62,206 nucleotides of DNA from Parasitella parasitica (lineage: Eukaryota > Mucoromycota > Mucoromycetes > Mucorales > Mucoraceae), in assembly GCA_025201805.1 (NCBI GenBank), contig MU619305.1:35141-97346 (forward strand), read 5' to 3'. This document shows, in pieces, positions 34,892 through 45,130 of this stretch. Numbering within the stretch: the first letter of the stretch is position 1; each line of letters opens with the position of its first letter. The position numbers and the translations under genes are program-made. Below the pieces are notes generated by a model, which saw only the letters and a program-made list of their open reading frames with translations, did no database searches and had not been told where the DNA came from.

Positions 34892-36111
34892 TTATATTGG
34901 CTTTTTACCCATCGTGGAAACCATGGACCATCTAGGTTCCGGCTGCTTTTGGCAATTGGCAACCAGTTGATCTAAAAACTGGGGATAGTCTTCATTTGGC
35001 ACTTGTAAATGCTCTCCTAAGAAGGGCTGACCACTTTTGAAAATGGATCGAATATCCCACAAAAACTCTCTGTTTAAATGATCATGACGACCGGGGAAAG
35101 AATGCTTCTTCACACAATGTACAACTTCAAATCCTTCCAATTCCATATACTTTTTCATTTCATCAGCGATATAAGGTTCTTGACCACGTTCGATCATTCT
35201 CTCTTTAACTACAATTTTATACAAGTATACATGTGTATTTTTAAGTATACAGCCAGATACACATATATCTTTTAAAATTACAATGACCACTTACATATTT
35301 TTCCAGCCCATTTCACAAAATCATTTCCTACCTCCAGCATGCTAGCTTCTCTTGACAATATAAACCCACCGGGCTTTAACACTCGCTTAATTTCCTTCAA
35401 TACAGGTGCCCACTCTTCTGTCTTGAATGCGAGGATAAACATTCTTAAATTGACCATATCGAATGTATTGTCTTCAAAAGCTAAGCCGTCCAAAATGTTT
35501 CCAACTTGGAACCTGACGTTTGCTGGTCTAATGTTATTAGGGTATATATCGCACATATCAATGCCAATGAATTCACTCGATGGATATTCTGTTGCAACGT
35601 CCATAATCCATGTGCCAGGCCCGCAGCCCAAATCCAGTATCTTGGCGCCATCTTCAAATGGAATTGAGTCGTCTTGAAAGGCTTCTTGTGGGATATTTCT
35701 AAAAGGAGGTTAATGTCTGATAAGCATATGGGTGCTAAATAGGTTCTTTGCGTACCCATTGAATAAAGTCTTTAGAGCAAAGTGTTGCTATATAGTCGAC
35801 AGATTAAATTAGATTGTATTCAATGAGCTGCCAACTTTTGTATGACTTACACCAACAAGTCGATCCATCTCTTCATCATCATTTGGGAACCAGTAAACAG
35901 AGCCTGTTTCATTATGAAATTTTCTACCATTTAGAATAATGCCATCGGACGATTGACTTGACGTTGAGGGGGGTCTACTCCTGTTTTTACTTTCATTTGA
36001 AAGCGATCCTTTATGAGACTGATCAAGGGAGATCTTTTTCGATGAAGGCTGAAGTCGTGAAGACACCCGTTTTCGATTTTGATGTGCTGATAGTCGAACT
36101 CCCATTTTCAT
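34892..36111 (-). CDS. Class I SAM-dependent methyltransferase
   Basis: Four minus-strand exons: 35851-36111, 35756-35787, 35295-35698 and 34892-35208, encoding 337 residues. Residues about 1-75 are basic and Ser-rich, probably disordered. The Rossmann-type domain starts with motif I, ILDLGCGPGTWIMDVA, then the acidic EFIGIDMCDIYP, then motif IV region FDMVNLRMFIL and VLKPGGFILSREA. This is the layout of fungal class I methyltransferases, including the LaeA-like and UMTA-like groups. The substrate cannot be read from the sequence. The gene converges on the TBC gene, with stop codons about 105 bp apart. Confidence 0.9.
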
Positions 36112-37332
36112 TAATTAGCCAAAAAGAAGTGAAGGAAAAGAGAGAAATGGACTTTTTTTTTCGAATTTATTTAGCCGGGCATAAGAAACAATAGTATTTT
36201 GTCTTACTAAAAAATTGATTGCTATTGTTTGCTGTCAATTTAGCTTCAGTTCCACAGATTAAACCCCCTAATTCTTTATAAGCGGCTTGTAGTCATACAT
36301 CAGATTATTGAACTATGTGCATGAGGTTTATGATAAATAAAGTCCAAATTATCACTGCTGCATTGCAAGAGAATTGACTGTTAACAAGAAAACATCCACA
36401 GAGATTTCAAAAACTGAAATTATGGAATTTTGGGGTAGCTCATACGATAGTGAAGTACTTTGAGAGCATCTGACAAGGAAGACTGAACTCATAAGAAGAC
36501 TGAAGCTGATAAACCAAGGCCTAAGGCATATGAAGAACACTCAAAGATCAATTCGACCTCTTGGTGAACGTCGCGACAATTTGGAGAAGCAATTGTTGAA
36601 AATAATACTTGCTCTCCACACCCTCAAGAGAATCAAACCAGAAGTAGACATTCAATAGTACAAGAAGTCTTTTTACCGTCTTATTCAACATTTTTAAACG
36701 TTTCTGAAGAGTGCAGATGATTCTTCGGATAGAGAAGACAAAATGTGCGCATCAGAAGAGGAAGCACATGGTCGCCGAAGAAATGCTATCAAATGCCTAT
36801 ATTTGTCCATAAGGCAAAAAGACGTGTAAAAAAAAACTAGATAATGTAGTAGCTGGGTATGCTCGAAAGTGCTATGGAAACAAAGTGTATACACACGTTT
36901 TTGCCTGCTACAACTCTAAATTGGCAGGTTCCATGGTAGATATCTCTCAAGAAATTTGTCTATCTCTTCTCATTGCAGTGCTGCAGTGCATCAGCTGAAT
37001 CCTTACCACATGTCTGTATAGATTTTGCTGAGCATTGAGAATAATTTGCATGCTCCATGGTGGGACATTAGGCGTTTCTCTGATATAAAACTATCTCATT
37101 TTCTGGATCTCCAATGCAAAATTATGTCAACAATAAACACGGATCGATGCACAATTAGTGAACCATTCTCAAAAAAAAAAAAGACGAGAGCGAGCAGAAA
37201 ATGTATAATGATTTCAACATGAATGATGTGGCACTTCAGCAACTTCATATCATGCTGGCTGGATTTGAGTAACATCTCGTCACCTTTAGCCCAAACTTAT
37301 ATTTTCTTTTTTCTTCACTTTCTGCATAATAA
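36112..37332. other. Intergenic with degenerate coding remains
   Basis: Upstream of both the methyltransferase (minus) and the Pep12-like gene (plus). About 36390-36850 on the plus strand reads like worn coding sequence, described separately. The final 70 bp, pyrimidine-rich, lead into the Pep12-like start. Confidence 0.5.
36390..36850 (+). pseudogene. Degenerate coding relic, possibly a transposon
   Basis: One plus-strand frame is protein-like with few stops: it includes RKTELIRRLKLINQGLRHMK and LEKQLLKIILALHTLKRIK. A second frame has LPSYSTFLNVSEEC near 36680, which recalls the PSYSPFLNPIEEC motif of Tc1/IS630 transposases. Stops and shifts are frequent. Classification is weak. Confidence 0.35.
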
Positions 37333-38511
37333 ATGTCTTTTAACGATTTGGAGCAAGGTCTTGGGTCTCCCAACACTTCTAGAATTGTACCCAACACAAC
37401 AAATCTTGTATCAGGTATACTTTTTGCTTTGTTTTATTTGATAAAGCTTTTCTTTTAATTCTCCTTTGGTTTTTAATCAGTCTTCTTGTTATTGTATAGG
37501 TGATGATCGAGAGCATAAAGAACTGACACAGCGCATTGCACAGCAAATTTTCCATATCAATGGAAATATACGTAGTATTGAGCGACTAGTTAATTTCCTT
37601 GGAGGACCCCGAGATACTAGTGAGATTCGAGGAAAATTGTAAGTGAATGGTCAATCTTGGCACTGGGTAAGGCTGTGTAAGTCATAACATTACTTTTTTC
37701 CTCAAGACACGATGTTACCAATGCTACTCGTGACCTTATCAAAGACTCCACACATGATATGAAATCTCTTTCCTCGTATCAATCCCTAGATCCCAAGAAA
37801 AGTGTACGCTACCAAAATGATCCCTGCATTTCATTGTTTAACACATGAGGTAGACACAACGTAGATTAGAACAACAAAAACTATCCAAAGATTTCCAGAA
37901 TGTTTTGTCAATTTTTCAAAAGGTTCAGAAAACATCAGCAAGTAAACAGCGTGAATATGTTGATAAAGCAAAGGCAACTACAGTCATGCTGCAATCACAG
38001 GCTGTGTAAGTAAAAGCATATGCAAGTGTGCCGGTTCTCACCCATTTTTACCTTTATAGAGCAAGTGGAGAGGATTTTGACGACGAACAGCAGAACGGGT
38101 CATTGATGGAGAGTCAACGTCAGATGCAATTAGTGGCGTTAGATAATGAAATTGAATACAACGAACTTTTAATTACTGAACGAGAGGGTGAAATACAAAA
38201 TATTGAACAAGGTATAACAGAACTCAATGAAATTTTCCGTGATATGGGCATGCTGGTCAATGAACAAGAAAGTGGTATTCGTAAGTTTTGCAGTGTTTTG
38301 ACTGAATCACATCTCAACACTAAAGACGCCTAAAACAGAGAGTATCTATGGCAACGTTTTAAACATAGCGCAGAATACAAGGCAAGCTGCTGATGAGCTT
38401 GTGGTAGCAAACCGTCACCAAAAGAGTGCAAGAAGAAACATGTGCTGCTTCCTCTTGATAATTACCGTAGTAGGTTGCATTTTGGCTTTGATTATAGTCA
38501 TTGCAAAATAA
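37333..38511 (+). CDS. PEP12: Endosomal Qa-SNARE, Pep12/syntaxin-7 type
   Basis: Six exons: 37333-37414, 37500-37638, 37707-37803, 37854-38005, 38060-38280 and 38339-38511, encoding 287 residues, a normal syntaxin size. The N-terminal Habc region includes LTQRIAQQIFHINGNIRSIE. The Qa-SNARE helix is at about residues 195-255 (ITEREGEIQNIEQGITELNE, then FRDMGMLVNEQ with the central Gln). A C-terminal anchor follows (CCFLLIITVVGCILALIIVI). Such proteins mediate fusion at endosomes and the vacuole. The stop codon ends only 6 bp from the stop of the opposing ZNF277-like gene, so the transcripts must overlap at their 3' ends. Confidence 0.94.
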
Positions 38512-38517
38512 AGTTTA

Positions 38518-40437
38518 TTATCTTCTTTCTTCTGAAATAGAAAGTGATCTTTCCATGACTTGATGAAGATATTTTTTATTGGCCTCGTCGTCAGACAACG
38601 CCATGTCTAGTTCATCTTCCTCGTCATCTTGTTCAAATCCTGTTAACAACGGATCATTTTCGTAGGTAGGGATCAAATAGCGAGGGTCTATCCAGAAGGG
38701 TGCGTCCATCGGAACAAATTTGGCAATGCAATCCTCCTGTTTAAGATGCTCCTCCAATTCGGTTTCGCTATCCGTTACTTTTCCACACGAGAAACAGGTG
38801 CCAAGAGATGATTGATGTCGAATAAAGTTGATCAATCGAATAATTTGATAAAAGTCCAACTCTAGTTTTGTTTGACAAGTTTCCTTGAATAATGGCACTC
38901 TTTTTTTTTTTTCATTCTTTAACACACATATATACCTTTACTCTTGCCAAGTTCGGTTAAATCAAAGTGGTGAACTGTTTTCATATGCTCAAGAGTTTCC
39001 TTTGGCGAAGACAGTACTTGCGTATCAAACAGACACATTGTTGATTCCTGCACGTCTTCTTCCCAATCTGCCCAAGATCTGTAATATAACATGTGAGTTG
39101 TATCGCTTGTTATGTTCTCACCATAAACATACTCATCCTTTTTTTCATCGTCACTATCATAATTATCGTTTTCAAAACTCTCCCAATTCTTTCCAGGCTC
39201 TAAATAATTAATAACATAAAATCTGTCGTATTGCCTATTTTTGGACGCAATCTTGAAGTGCTTCTTCTTTCTCATATGCTTACGTAAAACGGCAGGACTT
39301 GTAAAGGTCTTTTCGCAATACAAGCATTGGAGTCTAAAAACCTTGTTGGTTTTTGTGGTACTTTTTTGAATGAGAGAAACGGTGCTACTCACTTTGATAG
39401 CTTAGCGTCCAGTGTATCCAGAAATTCATTCACTTGCACCAAATTATCAGGTAATCCAATATTGAAGTTATGTTCGGCAAACATGTGCTTGAATAAAATT
39501 GCTCTATGAAATTGATGGATGTTAGTGATGTTTTATGGGGCTCAAAGACTATCATTTTACCTGTTCTCACAGACGATTTTGCAAAAGAGACATTTGCGAG
39601 GTGCCTTTGAATCAGTCTCACGTTCATTTTGTTGAGTTTTGAGAACTTCATTCTACATAAATCCACAAAGCAATTAATATTGCTATATACACATCTGGCA
39701 TTAAAATTGAATTCATACCAGTTTTGTACGTTGCATCTCCTCTCTGATATCTTTATCCAATGCACATTTTTCAGGATCAATCACATAGACTGTCAAAATA
39801 AAGTTGTTGAGTGTCACGTCCAACATACGGGTATGAGTAGGCAAAACCTACTTTGACCATTATTCGCCAAAGGTTCCAATTGAGCATATTCAGTAATAGG
39901 CTTCAAAGTCAACTCTTTTGCCCATCTTGCTAAATATGCATCCAAAGCCATATACATATGATGAAGATTTCTAAACATGAGCTTATGCTCTCCTTTCAAA
40001 TGCTTGACCAAAGAAGTAGTATCCATAAAAGGAACTGGAGAATTGCAATCATCCAAAGGACAAGAAATAACAACGGTTGTGTGATAGGGAGGAACAGGAA
40101 GGTCGATAGGATCCACCTGTCCGTCATCCTCTTCCTCATCAGAATCATCATCTTCGGCAGCTGCGTGGAATGGGTTCGAAGGTAACAAAGTATCATTTCC
40201 ATGATGATGACTCCGAGTGCTTGATTTAGGCGCTCTGTTGGCAGTCATCGTAGGCTTCTTATTGTCATTCTTTGGATGACTAGGTCCATTGACTTTGTGT
40301 CTTGACTTGCGCCGAGGTTTAGAGGTTTGTGGAGGTGCAGCTGTGCATTTCGCAGTATTCACACTTGATGCATCTGCTACGGATGTATGCGTGTGCTTAT
40401 TGCTTGTTACTGTGTGCCACTCGCCGTCGTCAGCCAT
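38518..40437 (-). CDS. C2H2 zinc-finger protein, ZNF277 type
   Basis: Six minus-strand exons: 39852-40437, 39719-39789, 39561-39652, 39393-39503, 38936-39333 and 38518-38897, encoding 545 residues. The N-terminal 120 residues are polar with an acidic patch. Scattered C2H2-type units follow: CPLDDCNSPVPF...H...H, CLFCKIVCENRAILFKHMF and CLYCEKTFTSPAVLRKHMRK, then FNIGLPDNLVQVNEFLDTLD, all as in ZNF277 (yeast relatives occur in the Rei1 neighbourhood of the fold). In animals ZNF277 is known to bind ribosomal protein uS5; the same role here would be inference. Intron 5 would be only 38 bp with an A-rich 3' end, so the join near residue 420 is the least certain. Confidence 0.86.
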
Positions 40438-41804
40438 GTTTTATCAGTGTTGGTGTATATGTAATAATAATAAGAAAGAAGAATAGAAAATTTTGAACCT
40501 TTCGTAAAGAAGTATGGATGGATTTCTCCGTCACACATCCATTGGCTACTTTTCACGAATATGCTTTACGATAATAATACAAGATGAACAAACACTTTAG
40601 AGCCGTCAGACCACACAATTAGCTTGTACGGTATAAGGTCATCGTTATATATAAGTTACTTCACTTCAGTTGTGTTTCGCCCCTTTATGTGTTTTTAGCT
40701 CAGTTTGGATCATATCATCTGCGGTTGACGCTGGAAATTTAAAGATCAAATTTAATGAGTAAAAACATGTAATAATTCGGTTTACATTTGACAGCAAAAT
40801 AACTAACTTTGTGATACCAATGGGTGCTATTTTTTGGCTACATTAATATTGGAATTGGACAAATATATAGTAAAAGTGCTCACAGCATCCCAAAATCGTA
40901 ACAAATCACTGCTTTAAAAATGTATTTTGGTAAATTTTACCAATTTTTTTTTCGCCAAATCACTACTAGTTAAGTATACTCAATTTCCAGACACTTTTTA
41001 AGAGATTTCCAGCGAATTTTCTGATCATCGAAAAATTCATGATTTTTCATGAGTGACCCCTCCTAAAAAATGATAGCTTTGAAATTATTCGATTTTTCAC
41101 TCAAAATGCGACACTTTTATCATAACGTATGCTGAAAGAAAATGTGCGTAGAAGTTTAATACTTCATCCCAAACTATAAAACACCAAACTACACGCATAA
41201 TTTTTTGATTTTTCCTTAATTTTTTGAATTTTGAATTTTGATTGATAGAGAATGTTTTTGTCAAAAAACGTAATAAACAAAAAGTACTGTGAGGTAACTC
41301 TTTTTAAAACACATAAGAAGGCTTAAAACGATAAAAGGTTTTAACTTGTACAAATGCGATGAAAAAAATCTTTATAGTTTTTTATTGTCATTTTTTGTCA
41401 TTTTAATCAGGAAACCGGGAAACCCTTGTCAACCTCAAAATTTAAATCCAATCTCCGCTAATGCTGTTTTCATGCTGTCAGAGACACTATTGAATGCGTT
41501 TACATATGGTTTTAATACTGTTAGGTATACAGATCAACCTTCAAGGTCTACAGAGATAGTAACACCAATTATACATGAGTATTAATTGAGTATTTACTTG
41601 CAAAAACACCGCATGATTGGCAAAATGAACATAAAATCACCATTTTTACAGTTTGACTGAATGGCCTACAACCTCACAAGCACACCATAGTTGGTTGTAT
41701 GTATCAAGGACGTAAACAAACCATAAATAATAGATATAAGATACAAAACTTTTTTTTTAATTACCAACTTTAAAAAATACATACACACATGTCTCCGTAG
41801 CACA
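40438..41804. other. Intergenic with transposon-like AT-rich block
   Basis: Upstream of the ZNF277-like gene (minus) and downstream of Hsp10 (minus). The block at 40850-41300 is rich in runs such as TTTTTTGATTTTTCCTTAAT and contains TCATGATTTTTCATGA. It resembles the non-coding part of a DNA transposon or MITE, but no ends were identified. The ORF at 41346-41585 has no recognised domain. Confidence 0.4.
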
Positions 41805-42296
41805 TTACTCGACAACCTTGGCAAGGATTTCAGAATCACGGAACAAGATGTATTCCTATTCAAACAGCAGCAATGTTTAGCTATCACCAATCCACTACAT
41901 GACTTTTTCATCAATTTTACCTCTCCAGAAACCTTAACGTGATTCCCGCCAAAAGGAGGAAGAATGACCTTATCACCAGTATTTACTTGAAGAGGGATAT
42001 GACCACCTTCTTTGTTAAGAGCGCCCTTGCCCACAGCAACGACATAAGCTTCATTCATAGCTTCTTGGGCCTTCTCGGGAATAAAGATACCTGAAGAAGT
42101 TTTCTATCGTATATGCTGTGTTGAGCATTTCTGTTGTCTGCACTTGTTTATATAGTTTATACATACCTCAACTGGCTTGATACGTTGAACTAAAACTCGA
42201 TCAAGAAGAGGGATAATGTTCTTAAGTTTGTTGGCTGCAGACTAATGATTGATCAGATTGAAGTCTTCCACGTGAAGTTATGTAAATTAGTACCAT
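41805..42296 (-). CDS. HSP10: Mitochondrial 10-kDa chaperonin Hsp10 (GroES)
   Basis: Four minus-strand exons: 42294-42296 (the ATG alone), 42167-42241, 41921-42103 and 41805-41855, encoding 103 residues, the usual Hsp10 length. Hallmarks: NIIPLLDRVLVQRIKPVEKT at the N-terminus, SGIFIPEKAQEAMNEAYVVA (mobile-loop region and core), VNTGDKVILPPFGGNHVKV and YILFRDSEILAKVVE at the end. Hsp10 caps the Hsp60 chamber in the mitochondrial matrix to fold imported proteins. Phases are all zero. The start codon is its own exon, so automatic callers may begin at the internal Met near 42058. A possible small gene ends about 115 bp upstream on the same strand. Confidence 0.95.
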
Positions 42297-42409
42297 TTAA
42301 ACGTTCTTGAATGTTGTATAGAAAAAAAAAGGTTTCTTGCTTGCCACCCCCCTCCTTTGCGTTGGAGCCAAGGGACCCAGGGTTGACCAATGGAATGTTG
42401 TCTTGTTCT

Positions 42410-42735
42410 CTTACAGCCAACCTAATTCTACAATATCATTCACAGCCAGAAACAGCTGATTAGTGACGACGATGCCTGTCTGTACTGCTGCTGATCTTTC
42501 AAGCATGGTATTATCCAAATATTAGATTCATGGCAACTAGTTGAGCTAAGCTGTATAGAAAATAAGTTCGAATAGTATTCACTGACGATTACGGTTATAA
42601 CTTACTAGTCCGAAGCAAGCTCAATTGTTTGCGCCAGCGTTTTTGTCAGACCGTTCAAAGTTGATAAGCCAGAAGATGTAGCGTCAGAAAATGAGGCATT
42701 AGCTGTAGGACAGTTATACGATGAGGACGAGGTGC
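42410..42735 (-). CDS. Possible 3' part of an unidentified gene (uncertain exons)
   Basis: Minus-strand reading gives protein-like stretches: STSSSSYNCPTANASFSD and LSTLNGLTKTLAQTIELASD near 42610-42730, followed by a GTAAGT donor. Nearer the end is LERSAAVQTGIVVTNQLF, running to a TAA at about 42410. The middle join could not be resolved. The helical, polar composition suggests a small coiled-coil subunit, but no family is recognised. It lies directly upstream of Hsp10 on the same strand. Confidence 0.3.
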
Positions 42736-43057
42736 TAAATACCTAGGTATATGAAATTGTTAACACTAAAGAAATTGCAGGTATTTGATATCATTTTTTA
42801 TCTCTTTTTCTTTGTCTCTTTTGTTTATTTTCCCATTTTATCTTCTTGTATCTCATCCTATCTTTTCTTCTCTTCTTATTCTTTTATTAGTTTTTTCCTC
42901 TGCTTAATTTCATCTTTCTATCTTTTATTTTCCACGTATCTCCAAGCGTATATCCCCTTCGTATCACTCCGCCATCTCCATAATTCATCTTCAGGTGTCG
43001 TCCTTCCTTCTCAGTGTCGCCGGCCACTCTCCGTTCTCTCAACAAGGCATAGAGAGC

Positions 43058-43472
43058 TCATTTCCCAACTGAGGCATCAGTATAATGATAATGACTATGA
43101 TGCAGCTCTATTTTTCTTGAATATGTAGGTACATTTGTACATTTACACCATAGGAATGAAACATCATAATACAGGCGTGTGCGGAAAAGAAGATTTTGAT
43201 GTACTAGTCGCTGGACAGAAGAGATACCAGAACAAGTATCATTGTTGACATCTTCCTTCAAGGTACTGTCTTTTCGACTTTCCCAGTATTCATGATATTT
43301 ATCTCCAAATACCTGTTGAATGAAAACGACGTATCTATGATCGAAATAAAAGTCAGTATTTGCCAAAAAGTTTGAAATTATTACAGCATACATTAAAAAT
43401 AGTTTCAGCAGAATGGGCAACATTAGTAACTTTGTTATTTTGTTTTGATTGTAATGTAAGCAGCAAATCCAT
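43058..43472 (-). CDS. Possible small two-exon gene or relic (111 aa)
   Basis: ATG 43472 opens MDLLLTLQSKQNNKVTNVAH, with exon 1 at 43392-43472. A GT-AG intron leads to exon 2 at 43058-43312, which begins VFGDKYHEYWESRKDSTLKE. Phases match. The right end abuts the Helitron relic at about 43500, so the upstream region was replaced or rearranged. No domain is recognised. It may be a gene fragment, part of a mobile element, or connected to the coding pieces at 42410-42735. Confidence 0.25.
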
Positions 43473-43502
43473 ATAGTTTGCGTTTGTTGCATTTCCAAAT
43501 CA

Positions 43503-44703
43503 GGTGGTTCTGGCAAGACATTTATGTTTAATGCTCTCCTTGATAGTGTCAGATAGGAATGTAATATTGCGATTGGTGTGGCATCAAGTGGAGCTGCTGC
43601 ATTGTTGCTCAAAGGCGGAAGTACTGCTCACTTTACCTTTAAGATGCCTTTGAAAGTTCTCAACACTAGCATGTGCGACATTTCACCCCGCTCGGACATA
43701 GCATCATTTATCCAAAGAGCAAAACTTATTGCTCAATGATCAGCAAGGACTTGATAGCAACATTTGATCGCTCATTTTGTGAGTGCTTGAACAAAGCCAG
43801 CTTTTGGCCACTGGGAGTCTTAATGCAAACTTCGTACAAACACGAGAGTTTAGCAGGCTTTTCAAATTGAAAATCCAGGTCTTGCTAATGAGCTTCAACA
43901 ATTTGCTGATTATCTACGTCAGGTTGGCCTACAAGGTACTGTTGCTATAATTACTCTGTCCAGAAACATACCTTCAGATTTTATCCAAAGTCTTGAGGAG
44001 ATGCTCATATCTAGGGATAATTTGATTAATTTGATAAGAAGCATATTCTTTGTTATTGCCACTGCGGCTAACAGTCTTAATTACTTTGTTGGGGGGGGGG
44101 CATCTTGACAGCCATAAACAGAGATATCAAGGTGATAAACGATATGCTCTTGAAGCGCATTCAATGGCGTAAATGTCGTACGTCAGTATTGATCAAGCCT
44201 GAGAAGATGAATCTTAATCGGAAATGCCGGTGAGATGCTTAACACCATCGAAAATCGGTCTTTGCCTCCTCATATTCTTTTATGACAATCAGAAATATTG
44301 ATTCTGCGGCTGGCGTCTGTAATGGTACGAGATTAATCGTTAACCTTCTGATGATAAATGTCATCGAGGCAATCATTGCTACTGGGCACAATGCTGGCAA
44401 CATCGTTTTTATCCCCAAAAGCAAATTCATCTCTCTTGCCACTAAAGGCCTTTCACCTTTTGATTTTCAACGAATCCAGTTTCCCGTAAGGCTGGCATTT
44501 GCGATAACCATCAACAAGTCGCAAGGACAAACGCTGAATTCTGTCAGTTTGTACCTACCAAGCCATTAATATAGTTATATCGCTTTTGTCACGTGTGAGG
44601 GCGCTAACTTCTGTCAAAGTAATGACCTCTGATGATATATCCAAAATAAACAATCAAACTGGGTCATATACTCACAACATCGTTTATATAGAAGTTTTCA
44701 ATG
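43503..44703 (+). pseudogene. Helitron Pif1-type helicase relic
   Basis: The plus strand begins with a Walker A motif, GGSGKTFMFNALLDSVR, then IAIGVASSGAAALLLKGGST (the Q/T-rich helicase core). Later come RNIDSAAGVCNGTRLIVN, FPVRLAFAITINKSQGQTL and ALSRVRAL...NIVYIEVF near 44703. These are motifs I to VI of the Helitron Pif1 helicase. Stops and frameshifts break it, and a run of ten G at about 44091 lies in the middle. The Rep and helitron-like N-terminal domains are absent upstream of 43500. It is inactive. The 3' hairpin-CTRR end was not identified. Confidence 0.85.
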
Positions 44704-45130
44704 CTCCATAAGAACTAATAAAATCTAGTTATAAGCACTTTATTTGGTAAAACAAGCCTACGGCAGCACTCGCTGTACACTGCTTTAGTGAAGGGTAAAT
44801 TTACCTTAGCAAAGCAAAGGTGAAAATTTATCAGAACGTGGCGGTGTGATACAGCTTGTTTTATGAAGAGATCCAAAACCAAGTAAAAATACGCCAACTT
44901 GATATAACTTGTATTTGTGATTGTTTTGAGACATGTTCCATGCTCAAATTAGCAAATCAATCACTCCCACTAGATGTGTTTTACTTAAATTAGACGTGTG
45001 AGATCATTAACAAAAAAAAAAAACTACTGATTTTGGCATTTACAGCGATTCAAAAGATGTAAAAGATATATAAGTTCCGATGAAAGCATCTCTCTTCTCT
45101 CTATCTCTCTTTCAGCTTGCTCTTTCTTTT
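44704..45130. other. Intergenic, upstream region of the thiamine pyrophosphokinase gene
   Basis: AT-rich sequence ending in a CT-rich tract at 45090-45130, which probably is the leader. No gene seen. Confidence 0.5.

Noticed and set aside
42751-43128. 125-codon plus-strand ORF rich in Phe/Ser/Tyr
   Set aside because: It arises from a pyrimidine-rich tract, has low complexity and no domain.
43058-43612. 184-codon minus-strand ORF as one gene
   Set aside because: Its first 40 codons are the complement of the Helitron Walker A region. Only the part left of about 43480 might be independent.
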